From Clostridia bacterium (GTDB lineage Bacteria > Bacillota > Clostridia > Oscillospirales > QAMX01): DNA of 37,764 bases. The translations under genes and the position numbers were made by a program. The notes beneath the pieces are model-generated. The model searched no databases and had not been told where the DNA came from. It saw only the letters and a program-made list of their open reading frames with translations. The stretch is taken from NCBI GenBank assembly GCA_017532825.1, contig JAFXIT010000059.1:1-37764 (forward strand). Reading direction: 5' to 3'. This document shows positions 31,996 to 37,764 of the stretch, one piece after another. The stretch's first letter is position 1; every line of letters starts with the position of its first letter.

Positions 31996-32550
31996 ATGAG
32001 AAAAGACCTCGGCCCCAAGGCCCACCTCTACCCCATGCCGGTGCTTATAATAGGAAGCTACGATGAAAACGGCGTCCCCGACGCCATGAACGCCGCCTGG
32101 GGCGGCATATCGGAGGCCGACGAGATCTCCATAACCGTCGCAAAGGAGCACAAGACCGCCGCAAACATCCTCTCAAGCGGCGGCTTTACCGTCAGCATTG
32201 CCGACCGAGACAACCTCGTTGCGGCAGACTACGTCGGCATCGTCTCGGCAAACGACCTTCCCGACAAGATAGCCCGTTGCGGCTGGACGTCCGTCAAAAG
32301 CGAGCGTGTCAACGCACCCCTTTTCGAGGAGCTCCCCTTTGCCCTTGAGTGCGAGCTTGTTTCGTTTGACGAAGAGACCGACCGCCTGGTGGGAAAGATA
32401 GTAAACCTCTCGGTCGATGAGCGGATACTTACCGATGGACGGGTCGACCTTTCGAAGTTTGCTCCCCTCGTTTTCACCCCCGATTACGGCTATTACACCC
32501 TGGGCCAGAGGGTCGGACGTGCGTTTTTTGACGGAAAGAAGATAAAATAG
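31996..32550 (+). CDS. Flavin reductase family (FMN-binding split barrel) protein
   Basis: 184 aa. PMPVLIIGSYDENGVPDAMNAAWGG is the flavoredoxin/flavin-reductase start, ISITVAKEHKTAANIL follows, and the end YTLGQRVGRAFFDG is typical of the Clostridia subgroup. It is a cytoplasmic FMN-binding dimer that probably reduces flavin or handles electrons; the physiological partner is unknown. AACGGAGG lies 8 nt before ATG. It follows the GH32-like gene by 11 nt and precedes the next by 1 nt, so the three form an operon. Confidence 0.9.
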   Translation: MRKDLGPKAHLYPMPVLIIGSYDENGVPDAMNAAWGGISEADEISITVAKEHKTAANILSSGGFTVSIADRDNLVAADYVGIVSANDLPDKIARCGWTSVKSERVNAPLFEELPFALECELVSFDEETDRLVGKIVNLSVDERILTDGRVDLSKFAPLVFTPDYGYYTLGQRVGRAFFDGKKIK

Positions 32551-32551
32551 T

Positions 32552-33079
32552 ATGAAAAAACGCCGTGAAATATCCTTTGAGGACACCGCAAGGCTTGCCT
32601 TTTTAGGCTGTCTTATCATCTCTTTGCTCATCGTCTTCCTACCCGGGAAGATCGCCAAGCTTTCACGTATCTGTACCGAGAAAAGCTACGAGGTCTGCTA
32701 CGTTCCCGAGGCTGACTCCCCCTTTTGTACCCTTTATATTATGGCAAACCCGAGGCTTGTCGATCTTGACCGTCTGGAGGAGGTCGTCACCCCCGAGCTT
32801 CTTGACCAACTAAACCTCCGTATGGAGCAGGGACAAAGCTCGGCGTGCGCCGTAGTCATCGTCTGCCCCTCTTACAGTCAGCCCGAGATCGGGTACGGGC
32901 GGGTGCTTGACGATCCCACCGAGACCAAATATGCCGACCGTGTGGCACGTATAACCGTCGGGCTTGGCGACAGGTCGCTTTCGGAGTGCGAGGTGGTGCG
33001 GGAACACGACTGGGACTACTACCAGACCCACCGCACCTGGCTTTGGATACAATGCTTCCTCTTTGAGGTAATACTTTAA
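32552..33079 (+). CDS. Membrane protein of unknown function
   Basis: 175 aa. A charged N-terminus (MKKRREISFED) is followed by one membrane helix at about residues 13-33 and a 140-residue C-terminal domain. That domain holds several Cys pairs too scattered for a clear metal site and ends with the aromatic stretch HRTWLWIQCFLFEVIL. I recognise no family. The ATG lies 1 nt after the flavin reductase stop, with GAAAGAAG upstream, so it is co-translated. A terminator follows immediately. Confidence 0.7.
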   Translation: MKKRREISFEDTARLAFLGCLIISLLIVFLPGKIAKLSRICTEKSYEVCYVPEADSPFCTLYIMANPRLVDLDRLEEVVTPELLDQLNLRMEQGQSSACAVVIVCPSYSQPEIGYGRVLDDPTETKYADRVARITVGLGDRSLSECEVVREHDWDYYQTHRTWLWIQCFLFEVIL

Positions 33080-33085
33080 CTCCAC

Positions 33086-33110
33086 GCCTCCGTTATTCGG
33101 AGGCTTTTTT
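33086..33110 (+). terminator. Rho-independent terminator
   Basis: GCCTCCG (33086-33092), loop TTATT, CGGAGGC (33098-33104), T6. It ends the 30.4-33.1 kb unit. The opposing gene's stop codon overlaps the T-run. Confidence 0.88.
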
Positions 33111-33462
33111 ATGTCCTTTGGGGCGCAACTATCTCCGAAAAATGCTTGAGCGCAGTACGGCGCACACGGTAGACCGTCCGCTCGTCGCAGAAAAACTCGT
33201 CGCAGAGCAGGTCGAAGGGGAAATCGTTTGCCTCGCAGAAGAGCACCTCAAGCGTACGCCGCTCCCTCACGGGAAGCCGTGCAAGGGCGGTATCGGTATC
33301 GTCGATGGCGGCAAGAGCCGCACGGCGGCTCTGCTCGGCCTCTAAAATGAGGTCGGTCTTGTCCTTTTCAAGTCTTTTAAGTCTCTGCTCGGCGAGAGCA
33401 AGCCGTGCCTTGGCGGTACGGTAGCCCGAAAGCAGGGGGTGCACCGATGCGGCTCTGCTCAT
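33109..33462 (-). CDS. Phage-type HTH regulator (ArpU/DUF1492-like)
   Basis: 117 aa from ATG 33462, which overlaps the stop of the upstream gene by ATGA; longer readings in this frame enter that gene. Residues about 15-55 are a coiled-coil-like helix rich in Arg/Lys/Glu. The C-terminal half (LPVRERRTLEVLFCEANDFP then DERTVYRVRRTALKHF) is a sigma-region-4-like HTH. That layout is seen in small phage and ICE transcription regulators. The likely role is control of an element's late genes, but no such element is left in this window. The exact family name is not certain. Confidence 0.65.
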   Translation of the reverse strand: MSRAASVHPLLSGYRTAKARLALAEQRLKRLEKDKTDLILEAEQSRRAALAAIDDTDTALARLPVRERRTLEVLFCEANDFPFDLLCDEFFCDERTVYRVRRTALKHFSEIVAPQRT

Positions 33463-33647
33463 ACAAGCCTCACCCCGTATCCAAACGCCGCCGCAAGCTC
33501 CCTTGCTTCGAGCTGTGAGACCTCCTGGACAAAGCAGTCCCTGCATACCTCTCCCCGCTGTGTCACCACCATGACCTCACCCGACAGAGCCCTACGTCCG
33601 CAGTCGGCACAGTCGGGCCAGCCCTCTGTGTTGCATATTTGTTTCAT
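33459..33647 (-). CDS. 62-residue zinc-ribbon-like protein
   Basis: The start ATG (33647) is preceded by AAAGGAGG. Four Cys in two pairs (CADC and CRDC, about 22 residues apart) plus an early Cys suggest a small zinc-binding fold. The rest is a short helix (EVSQLEARELAAAFG). It is translationally coupled to the HTH gene downstream and is driven by a strong promoter at 33708-33680. The function is unknown; similar small Zn proteins are common in phage regulatory regions. Confidence 0.65.
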   Translation of the reverse strand: MKQICNTEGWPDCADCGRRALSGEVMVVTQRGEVCRDCFVQEVSQLEARELAAAFGYGVRLV

Positions 33648-33668
33648 TTAACGCCTCCTTTGTTTCTT

Positions 33669-33749
33669 GATACGCAACAAGTATACCCCTGCGGCGGCGG
33701 CTTGTCAATACGAAAGATGCAATTTTGCTCATCTTTCGTGTTGCGTATC
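33669..33749. promoter_or_regulatory. Divergent phage-like control region with paired operator repeats
   Basis: Leftward promoter: TTGACA (33708-33703), 17 bp, TATACT (33685-33680). Rightward promoter: TTGCGT (33741-33746), 17 bp, TATAAT (33764-33769) with extended TG. An 11-nt inverted repeat, GATACGCAACA (33669-33679) and TGTTGCGTATC (33739-33749), places one copy just past the leftward -10 and one over the rightward -35. An inner repeat, ACGAAAGATG (33710-33719) with CATCTTTCGT (33730-33739), sits between. This is a typical place for a cI-like repressor to control both directions. Confidence 0.75.
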
Positions 33750-33798
33750 ACGAAACTTTATGGTATAATGGGGGCAGATGATAAGGGGCGTGAGCGAA

Positions 33799-34167
33799 AT
33801 GGGACTAAAGGAAAACATAAAGCTACGGCGATTGAAGCTTAAGATGACACTTGCCGAGCTGTCCGAAAGGGTCGGCGTATCACGGGCGACCATGCAGAGG
33901 TACGAAAGCGGAGCGATAGCCAACATACCCTCCGAAAACGTAGAAAAGATAGCTGCGGCACTCAAGACCTCCCCCTCCGAGCTGATGGGCTGGGAGGAGA
34001 AGCAGGATGGCGAGGAGGCCGAGCTTTACGGATACCTTGACGAGCTCAAAACACGAAGTGAGCTTCGGATGCTTTTCAAGCTTGCAAAGCAGGCAAGCCG
34101 TGAGGACGTTGAGACGGCGGTAAGGGTCGTCGAGGCGTTATTTAAAGGAAGGAGCAGCGATGAATGA
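33799..34167 (+). CDS. cI-like XRE repressor
   Basis: 122 aa from ATG 33799 (MGLKENIKLRRLKLKMTL); ATG 33778 and GTG 33790 are in-frame alternatives, the first close to the promoter. Residues 1-60 are an XRE HTH (TLAELSERVGVSRATMQRYESG, then ISELMGW-like end SPSELMGWEE). The C-terminal 60 residues are a helical, acidic region without a LexA-type peptidase site. So release of repression would need the partner protease. It overlaps the next gene, which encodes that kind of protease, by 8 nt. Probably represses both promoters at 33669-33769. Confidence 0.88.
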   Translation: MGLKENIKLRRLKLKMTLAELSERVGVSRATMQRYESGAIANIPSENVEKIAAALKTSPSELMGWEEKQDGEEAELYGYLDELKTRSELRMLFKLAKQASREDVETAVRVVEALFKGRSSDE

Positions 34168-34378
34168 CGTTTTCATCCGCCGTGTGGGCGGATTTCCCCG
34201 TTCGATAGAGGCGGTGACGGTAGTAGACAGCAACGGCGATTACAACGTACTGCTCAACGCCGCCATACCTCCCCACCGTCAGAGGCAGGCATTCAGGCAC
34301 GAGCTGGCGCACATACGCCTGAATCACTTTGAAAGCCTCGAGCCTCTGCAGATAAACGAGCTTGAGGCGGGTGTCTGA
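34160..34378 (+). CDS. Short ImmA/IrrE-type metallopeptidase
   Basis: 72 aa. The zinc-peptidase signature HELAH is present in QAFRHELAHIRLNHF, with a possible third ligand Glu in INELEAGV, as in ImmA/IrrE proteins. Usual family length is 130-200 aa, so this is either a minimal or a C-terminally trimmed form: it stops right after the third-ligand helix. In ICEBs1-like elements ImmA cleaves the ImmR repressor, and the upstream repressor here overlaps it by 8 nt, which suggests the same pairing. AAGGAAGGAGC precedes ATG. Confidence 0.72.
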   Translation: MNDVFIRRVGGFPRSIEAVTVVDSNGDYNVLLNAAIPPHRQRQAFRHELAHIRLNHFESLEPLQINELEAGV

Positions 34379-34379
34379 G

Positions 34380-35186
34380 ATGTATATTTCGGTATTTTTT
34401 TCACATATACTTGAGCTTGCCCAAAAGGAGGGGCTGTCCCTTGAGGCCGCCCTTGAAGGGGTAAGGGAGCTTGGATACGTCGGTGCGGAATGCTCCGAAA
34501 GGGAGCTTTTGTCCCATCCCGATGCCCCCGCCCTGCTTAAGGCGCAGGGCATGCGCCTTGCCGCCGTTCACGGAAGCGCCGACCTTGTCAAGGGTGACTT
34601 CGAGTCTGCCGCAGCTCTTTTGGAGCTTGCCGCCTCGGTCGGTGCGCCGAATCTGCTGATAGTCCCCGGGCGTGCCGAGACCGTCGATACAAAGCAGGCC
34701 GCCCTTGAAAGGATATCCGAGGGGCTTTTTCGGCTCTGCAAAAGAGGACGGGAGCTTGGGGTCGGGGTGACGGTCGAAAACTTTTCCTCGGTTCTTGCCC
34801 CCTACTCGACCGAGGAGGACCTCCGTGCCCTGTTTGATATGACCGACGGGCTTTTCTGGACCCTTGACAGCGGAAACTTCCGCTGTGTCTGCGCCGACCC
34901 GCTCAACACCTCGGCGGTGCTTATCTCAAGGGCGGCAAACGTCCACCTCAAGGACTGGTCGCTAACGCCCCACCCGTCCGACGGAAGCTTCCTTGCAAGC
35001 GACGGCACAAGGCTTTACTGCTCGGCGGTAGGCGACGGTATAATGCCAAACGCCGAGATACTGCGCCTGCTTACGGCGGTGGGCTACGGCGGTCCGCTGA
35101 CGGTAGAGCTTCACGGCCCCTCCGACCCCCTTACCTGTCTCAAGGCAAGCCGTGAATTTATAGTGCGGCAGCTGCCGAAGTATTGA
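34380..35186 (+). CDS. Sugar phosphate isomerase/epimerase-like TIM barrel protein
   Basis: 268 aa of the xylose-isomerase-like (AP endonuclease 2) superfamily. Visible are SLEAALEGVRELGYVGAE, AAVHGSADL, LLIVPGRAE, VTVENFSS, WTLDSGNF (metal-binding Asp), NVHLKDW and PLTVELHG, the usual strand ends bearing metal ligands. It is cytoplasmic; the substrate is unknown. ATG 34380 is used; TTG 34362 and GTG 34371 are in frame but the former lies inside the protease gene. It starts 1 nt after the ImmA-like gene, so it may be read from the phage-like promoter, though its function looks unrelated. Confidence 0.85.
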   Translation: MYISVFFSHILELAQKEGLSLEAALEGVRELGYVGAECSERELLSHPDAPALLKAQGMRLAAVHGSADLVKGDFESAAALLELAASVGAPNLLIVPGRAETVDTKQAALERISEGLFRLCKRGRELGVGVTVENFSSVLAPYSTEEDLRALFDMTDGLFWTLDSGNFRCVCADPLNTSAVLISRAANVHLKDWSLTPHPSDGSFLASDGTRLYCSAVGDGIMPNAEILRLLTAVGYGGPLTVELHGPSDPLTCLKASREFIVRQLPKY

Positions 35187-35211
35187 TTTTTCGGGGCTTG
35201 TGTGGTATAAT
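35183..35211 (+). promoter_or_regulatory. Sigma-A promoter of the ECF S-component gene
   Basis: TTGATT (35183-35188, overlapping the upstream stop codon), 17 bp, TATAAT (35206-35211) with extended TGG. It leaves a leader of about 65 nt in which I see no known riboswitch. Confidence 0.75.
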
Positions 35212-35284
35212 TTTCAGAAAACATTTGACCTGCCGCCTTTTTTAAAAGGCCCTATATATCAGATATCAATTAAGGAGGATTCTT

Positions 35285-35863
35285 ATGCAAACTACCCGCA
35301 GATCGACCCGTACACTGGTGCTTGGCGCAGTACTGACCGCCCTGGTGGTCGTGCTTCAGCTGCTTGGCTCGTTTATTCATCTGGGACCCTTTTCCATCAC
35401 TCTGGTGCTTCTGCCCATCGTCATCGGTGCGGCCACCTGCGGCATCGCCGTCAGCGTCTGGCTGGGACTTGTCTTCGGCGGAGTGGTGCTGATGACCGAT
35501 GCGGCGGCCTTCTACGCCGTCAGCGTTATCGGCACGGTCATCACCGTCCTTGCAAAGGGCGGACTGTGCGGACTTGCGGCGGGACTTGTCTACAAGCTTT
35601 TTGAAAAGAAGAACCGCTACCTTGCCGTCATTGCGGCGGCGGTCGTCTGCCCCATCGTAAACACCGGCGTGTTTATGCTGGGATGCGTGGTATTCTTCCT
35701 TGAGACCATCAAGTCCTGGGGACTTGCAGAGGGCTTTGGCTCTGCCGCAGAGTATATGTTCCTCGGGCTTGCGGGAGGAAACTTCCTTTTCGAGCTCGGG
35801 ACCAACATCGTCCTCAGTCCGGTCGTGGTAAGACTTCTCAACATAAGAAAAAAGAGCCTCTGA
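35285..35863 (+). CDS. ECF transporter S component
   Basis: 192 aa with six predicted membrane helices. The N-terminus RRSTRTLVLGAVLTALVVVLQ carries the small-residue helix-1 motif by which S components dock to the shared ECF module. The acidic and aromatic residues of GPFSITLVLLPIVIG are typical of the folate/pantothenate/vitamin-type S families. It captures a vitamin or small cofactor; substrate not assigned. The T and A subunits are not in this window, so it would use a group II ECF module elsewhere. AAGGAGGA lies 7 nt before ATG; promoter upstream and terminator downstream make it monocistronic. Confidence 0.9.
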   Translation: MQTTRRSTRTLVLGAVLTALVVVLQLLGSFIHLGPFSITLVLLPIVIGAATCGIAVSVWLGLVFGGVVLMTDAAAFYAVSVIGTVITVLAKGGLCGLAAGLVYKLFEKKNRYLAVIAAAVVCPIVNTGVFMLGCVVFFLETIKSWGLAEGFGSAAEYMFLGLAGGNFLFELGTNIVLSPVVVRLLNIRKKSL

Positions 35864-35872
35864 ACCTGAATA

Positions 35873-35906
35873 AAACTGCCGTCTTATACCGAGACGGCAG
35901 TTTTTT
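35873..35906 (+). terminator. Rho-independent terminator of the S-component gene
   Basis: AAACTGCCGTCT (35873-35884) pairs with AGACGGCAGTTT (35892-35903), followed by further T residues. The A-run on the left side makes it partly bidirectional. Confidence 0.92.
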
Positions 35907-35907
35907 A

Positions 35908-35936
35908 TTGCATATTCACCGAAAGTATGATATTAT
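35908..35936 (+). promoter_or_regulatory. Sigma-A promoter of the BTAD regulator gene
   Basis: TTGCAT (35908-35913), 17 bp, TATTAT (35931-35936), extended TG at 35928-35929. It lies directly after the terminator T-run. Confidence 0.7.
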
Positions 35937-35976
35937 ATAGTAGATAAAGTATGCTTATGTGTCTGGAGGTGGGAGA

Positions 35977-37167
35977 ATGGAAAATACCCTAAGAGTCAAC
36001 TTTTTCGGTACCTTCTCTCTGGAATACGGGGGCAAAAGGGTCAGCTGCGATGCAAATCGGTCAAAGCGGGTCTGGATACTCATTGCCTATATAATCTACA
36101 ACCACAGCCGCATCATCTCCCAAAACGAGCTTTTGGAGGTGCTGTGGAACGACGAAAAGGAGCGTGCAAACCCCGCAGGCGCACTCAAGGCGGCGCTCTA
36201 CCGTGCAAGGGCTCTGCTTGAGGAGCTTGAGCTCGGCGGCGAGCTCATCGTCTACAAAAACGGCGGCTACACCGTCGGGGACGGTATCGCCTTGGAGCTT
36301 GACAGCGAGCTTTTCGAGGAGCTCTGCCGCAGTAAGGACTACGCAGAGGCCCTCAAGGTCTACAAAGGCGACTTCCTTTCCAAGCTTTCCTCCTCGGTCT
36401 GGACCCTCCCTCTTTCGGCATACTATCAGAATATGTACACCGGCTGTCTTTACGACTACCTCCCCGTCCTCTTTGAAAAGGGCGACTATGCGGGGGGCGA
36501 GGAGCTCTGCCGCACGGCGGTGCGTATCCTCCCCTACGAGGAGGGCATCTACACCCACCTTATGCGGATGCTCATCGCCCTTGAAAAGAGGCAGGAGGCC
36601 GCAGAGGTCTACGAGCAGCTTTCAAAGCTTCTGATGGAAAACTTCGGCGTGGTACCCTCCGAGCCGACCAAGGAGCTCTACCGTGAGGCAATGCGGACGG
36701 TCAACCGCAGCTCGGTCTCTCCCGTTATGATAAACGAACAGCTCCGTGAAAGCGGCCCCATCGAGGGTGCGCTGGTCTGTGATTACGACTTTTTCAAGCT
36801 CCTTTACCAGGCCGAGGCAAGGCTCATTGCCCGAAACGGCAACGCCGTGCACATCGCCATTCTCACTATCGTCTCGGCAAAGGGCTTTGAGCTTACCCCA
36901 CGCACCACCGAGAGCTCGATGGAGTTTTTGGGCGAGCACCTCCGCAAGAGCCTGCGAAAGGGCGACGTGATATCCAAGTGCAGTCCCACCCAGTACGTCA
37001 TCATGCTCTCAAACGCCAGCTTCGAAAACAGCTGTATGGTCTGTGACAGGGTCATTTCGGGCTACAAACGGCTAAAGCCCCACAGTCCTGCGGCTATCGA
37101 ATACACCGTCCACCCCCTCGACCCTCGGGAGGAGTGCGCTCCCCCCACATCCTTCCGCAAAAGCTGA
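35977..37167 (+). CDS. BTAD transcriptional regulator with a degenerate GGDEF-like C-terminus
   Basis: 396 aa from ATG 35977 (TGGAGGTGGGAG upstream); GTG 35959 is an in-frame alternative before the ribosome site. Residues 1-90 are an OmpR/SARP-type winged HTH (LRVNFFGTFSLEYGGKRV, WNDEKERANPAGALKAALYRAR). Residues 95-245 are a TPR-like bacterial transcriptional activator domain (AEALKVYKGDFL, EEGIYTHLMRMLIALEKRQEAAEVYEQ). The last 120 residues resemble a diguanylate cyclase fold, ending LRKGDVISKCSPTQYVIML. SPTQY stands where GGDEF is expected, so catalysis is unlikely; ligand binding or dimerisation is possible. It may control the adjacent secreted-protein gene (25 nt downstream). Confidence 0.83.
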   Translation: MENTLRVNFFGTFSLEYGGKRVSCDANRSKRVWILIAYIIYNHSRIISQNELLEVLWNDEKERANPAGALKAALYRARALLEELELGGELIVYKNGGYTVGDGIALELDSELFEELCRSKDYAEALKVYKGDFLSKLSSSVWTLPLSAYYQNMYTGCLYDYLPVLFEKGDYAGGEELCRTAVRILPYEEGIYTHLMRMLIALEKRQEAAEVYEQLSKLLMENFGVVPSEPTKELYREAMRTVNRSSVSPVMINEQLRESGPIEGALVCDYDFFKLLYQAEARLIARNGNAVHIAILTIVSAKGFELTPRTTESSMEFLGEHLRKSLRKGDVISKCSPTQYVIMLSNASFENSCMVCDRVISGYKRLKPHSPAAIEYTVHPLDPREECAPPTSFRKS

Positions 37168-37192
37168 CATCTAAGGAAAGGCGGGATCACCG

Positions 37193-37764
37193 ATGAAAGG
37201 CGCAGCGTTGATATGCTCCGTTCTGGCGGCTATCGTCGTCTCTCTTTCCGCACGCCTTTTTCCGCCTGCGGGCGGTGATCCCGCAGACACCACACTTTTG
37301 ACTGCTACGGCAACGACCGCAACGACTGCGGTCGCAACAACTACGACTGCCGCAACAACTGCGGTAAAGACCACGGTAAAAACGACAGTTGCGACAACCA
37401 CTGCTGCAACCACTACTACTGTCCCAGCGACTACCGTTGCAACTACTACGACCGTTGCAACGACTACCGCAAAGACGACCATTGCGACCACTACTGCGGA
37501 GAGCTCCAAGAGCGATCTTTCGGTCATTCCCGACAACCCCGCTCCGAGGCCCATCCTTTTGGAGGCGGAGGCGTCGGGTGTGCTTCAAAAGTCCAACACC
37601 TACGCCATTATCGACTATTCAAACACCTCCGAGGGATACGTCATGGTAAAATTCAACCTTGACACCCAAAAGCGCATCAAGGCACAGCTCAAGGGTCCCC
37701 TTTCGACCTACACCTACAACCTTCAGCCCGGCGCTTGGGAGGTATTTCCCCTTTCGGAGGGGAG
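37193..37764 (+). CDS. Thr-rich secreted protein, N-terminal part (runs off the window)
   Basis: The first 190 codons of an open gene. ATG 37193 follows AAGGAAAGGCGGG. Residues 1-22 are a signal peptide or anchor (MKGAALICSVLAAIVVSLSA). Residues about 32-105 are a nearly pure Thr/Ala/Val linker, likely an extended, possibly glycosylated stalk. From about 118 a globular domain begins (LEAEASGVLQKSNTYAIIDY, then SEGYVMVKFNLD and TYTYNLQPGAWEVFPLSEG). That domain resembles an N-terminal module found ahead of transglutaminase-like or other cell-surface domains in Clostridia; I am not certain. It is 25 nt after the BTAD gene, so probably co-transcribed. Confidence 0.75.
   Translation, partial: MKGAALICSVLAAIVVSLSARLFPPAGGDPADTTLLTATATTATTAVATTTTAATTAVKTTVKTTVATTTAATTTTVPATTVATTTTVATTTAKTTIATTTAESSKSDLSVIPDNPAPRPILLEAEASGVLQKSNTYAIIDYSNTSEGYVMVKFNLDTQKRIKAQLKGPLSTYTYNLQPGAWEVFPLSEG

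Noticed and set aside
35212-35284. Riboswitch in the leader of the ECF S-component gene
   Set aside because: Vitamin transporters often have one, but the 65-nt leader shows none of the folds I know (for example preQ1, THF or TPP).
37300-37500. Short regular repeats that resemble a CRISPR-like or microsatellite array
   Set aside because: They are irregular Thr/Ala codons in the reading frame of a secreted protein, with no constant repeat and no spacers.

Overview
The window looks like chromosomal DNA of a Gram-positive anaerobe of class Clostridia, probably an Oscillospiraceae/Ruminococcaceae-type gut or rumen commensal. This is an inference from protein style: BY-kinase/PHP-phosphatase/LCP polysaccharide genes, EpsG-type polymerase, an ECF transporter S component, InlB-type surface repeats, and sigma-A promoters with extended -10 elements. 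I could not run a database search. Housekeeping flanks are moderately GC-rich, while the glycosyltransferase block at about 6.4-15.4 kb is clearly more AT-rich.

Layout. (1) 1-1.11 kb: the 3' end of lysS and its terminator, then a tyrosine recombinase. (2) 1.1-1.63 kb: a compact DNA switch. Three copies of an 18-bp core (sites A, B, C) flank a strong extended -10 promoter and a bidirectional terminator. The asymmetric 4-bp centre is ACCA in A and TGGT in B and C, so A is inverted relative to both. Recombination A x B or A x C would flip the promoter. As sequenced, the promoter points into the polysaccharide operon (ON). (3) 1.63-15.4 kb: capsule/exopolysaccharide operon. It holds the chain-length adaptor, BY-kinase, PHP phosphatase, a secreted membrane-anchored protein, LCP ligase, initiating sugar-phosphate transferase, three GT-A glycosyltransferases and a GT4 relic, EpsG/Wzy-like polymerase, pyruvyl transferase, Wzx-type flippase, an F420-hydrogenase-beta-like iron-sulphur protein, LicD and a small membrane protein. 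(4) 15.5-26.7 kb: two giant secreted proteins of 1528 and 2168 aa sharing C-terminal aromatic wall/glycan-binding repeats. One carries a NAGPA-type phosphodiester glycosidase domain, the other InlB-type B repeats and Cys-pair modules. The first convincing terminator after the switch is at 26.72 kb, so about 25 kb may be under its control. (5) 26.9-29.6 kb: a membrane-anchored, probably extracellular tyrosine-phosphatase-like protein, galE and a 38-aa membrane peptide. (6) 29.6-30.4 kb: an XRE regulator and decayed genes (a SLOG-type gene and a Crp/Fnr N-terminus). (7) 30.4-33.1 kb: GH32-like lipoprotein, flavin reductase-like protein and a membrane protein of unknown function. (8) 33.1-34.4 kb: a phage/ICE-like control module (ArpU-like HTH and zinc-ribbon protein divergent from a cI-like repressor plus ImmA-like protease). 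(9) 34.4-37.8 kb: a sugar isomerase-like TIM barrel, an ECF S component, a BTAD regulator with a degenerate GGDEF-like domain, and a truncated Thr-rich secreted protein.

How it may fit together (inference): the recombinase flips the promoter so that only part of the population makes the glycan. The operon builds an undecaprenyl-linked repeat, decorates it (pyruvate, LicD-type phospho-substituent), exports, polymerises and ligates it to the wall. It also supplies two very large surface proteins with possible glycan-binding repeats and a phosphodiester-cleaving domain. The whole cell coat, both glycan and proteins, would then be phase-variable.
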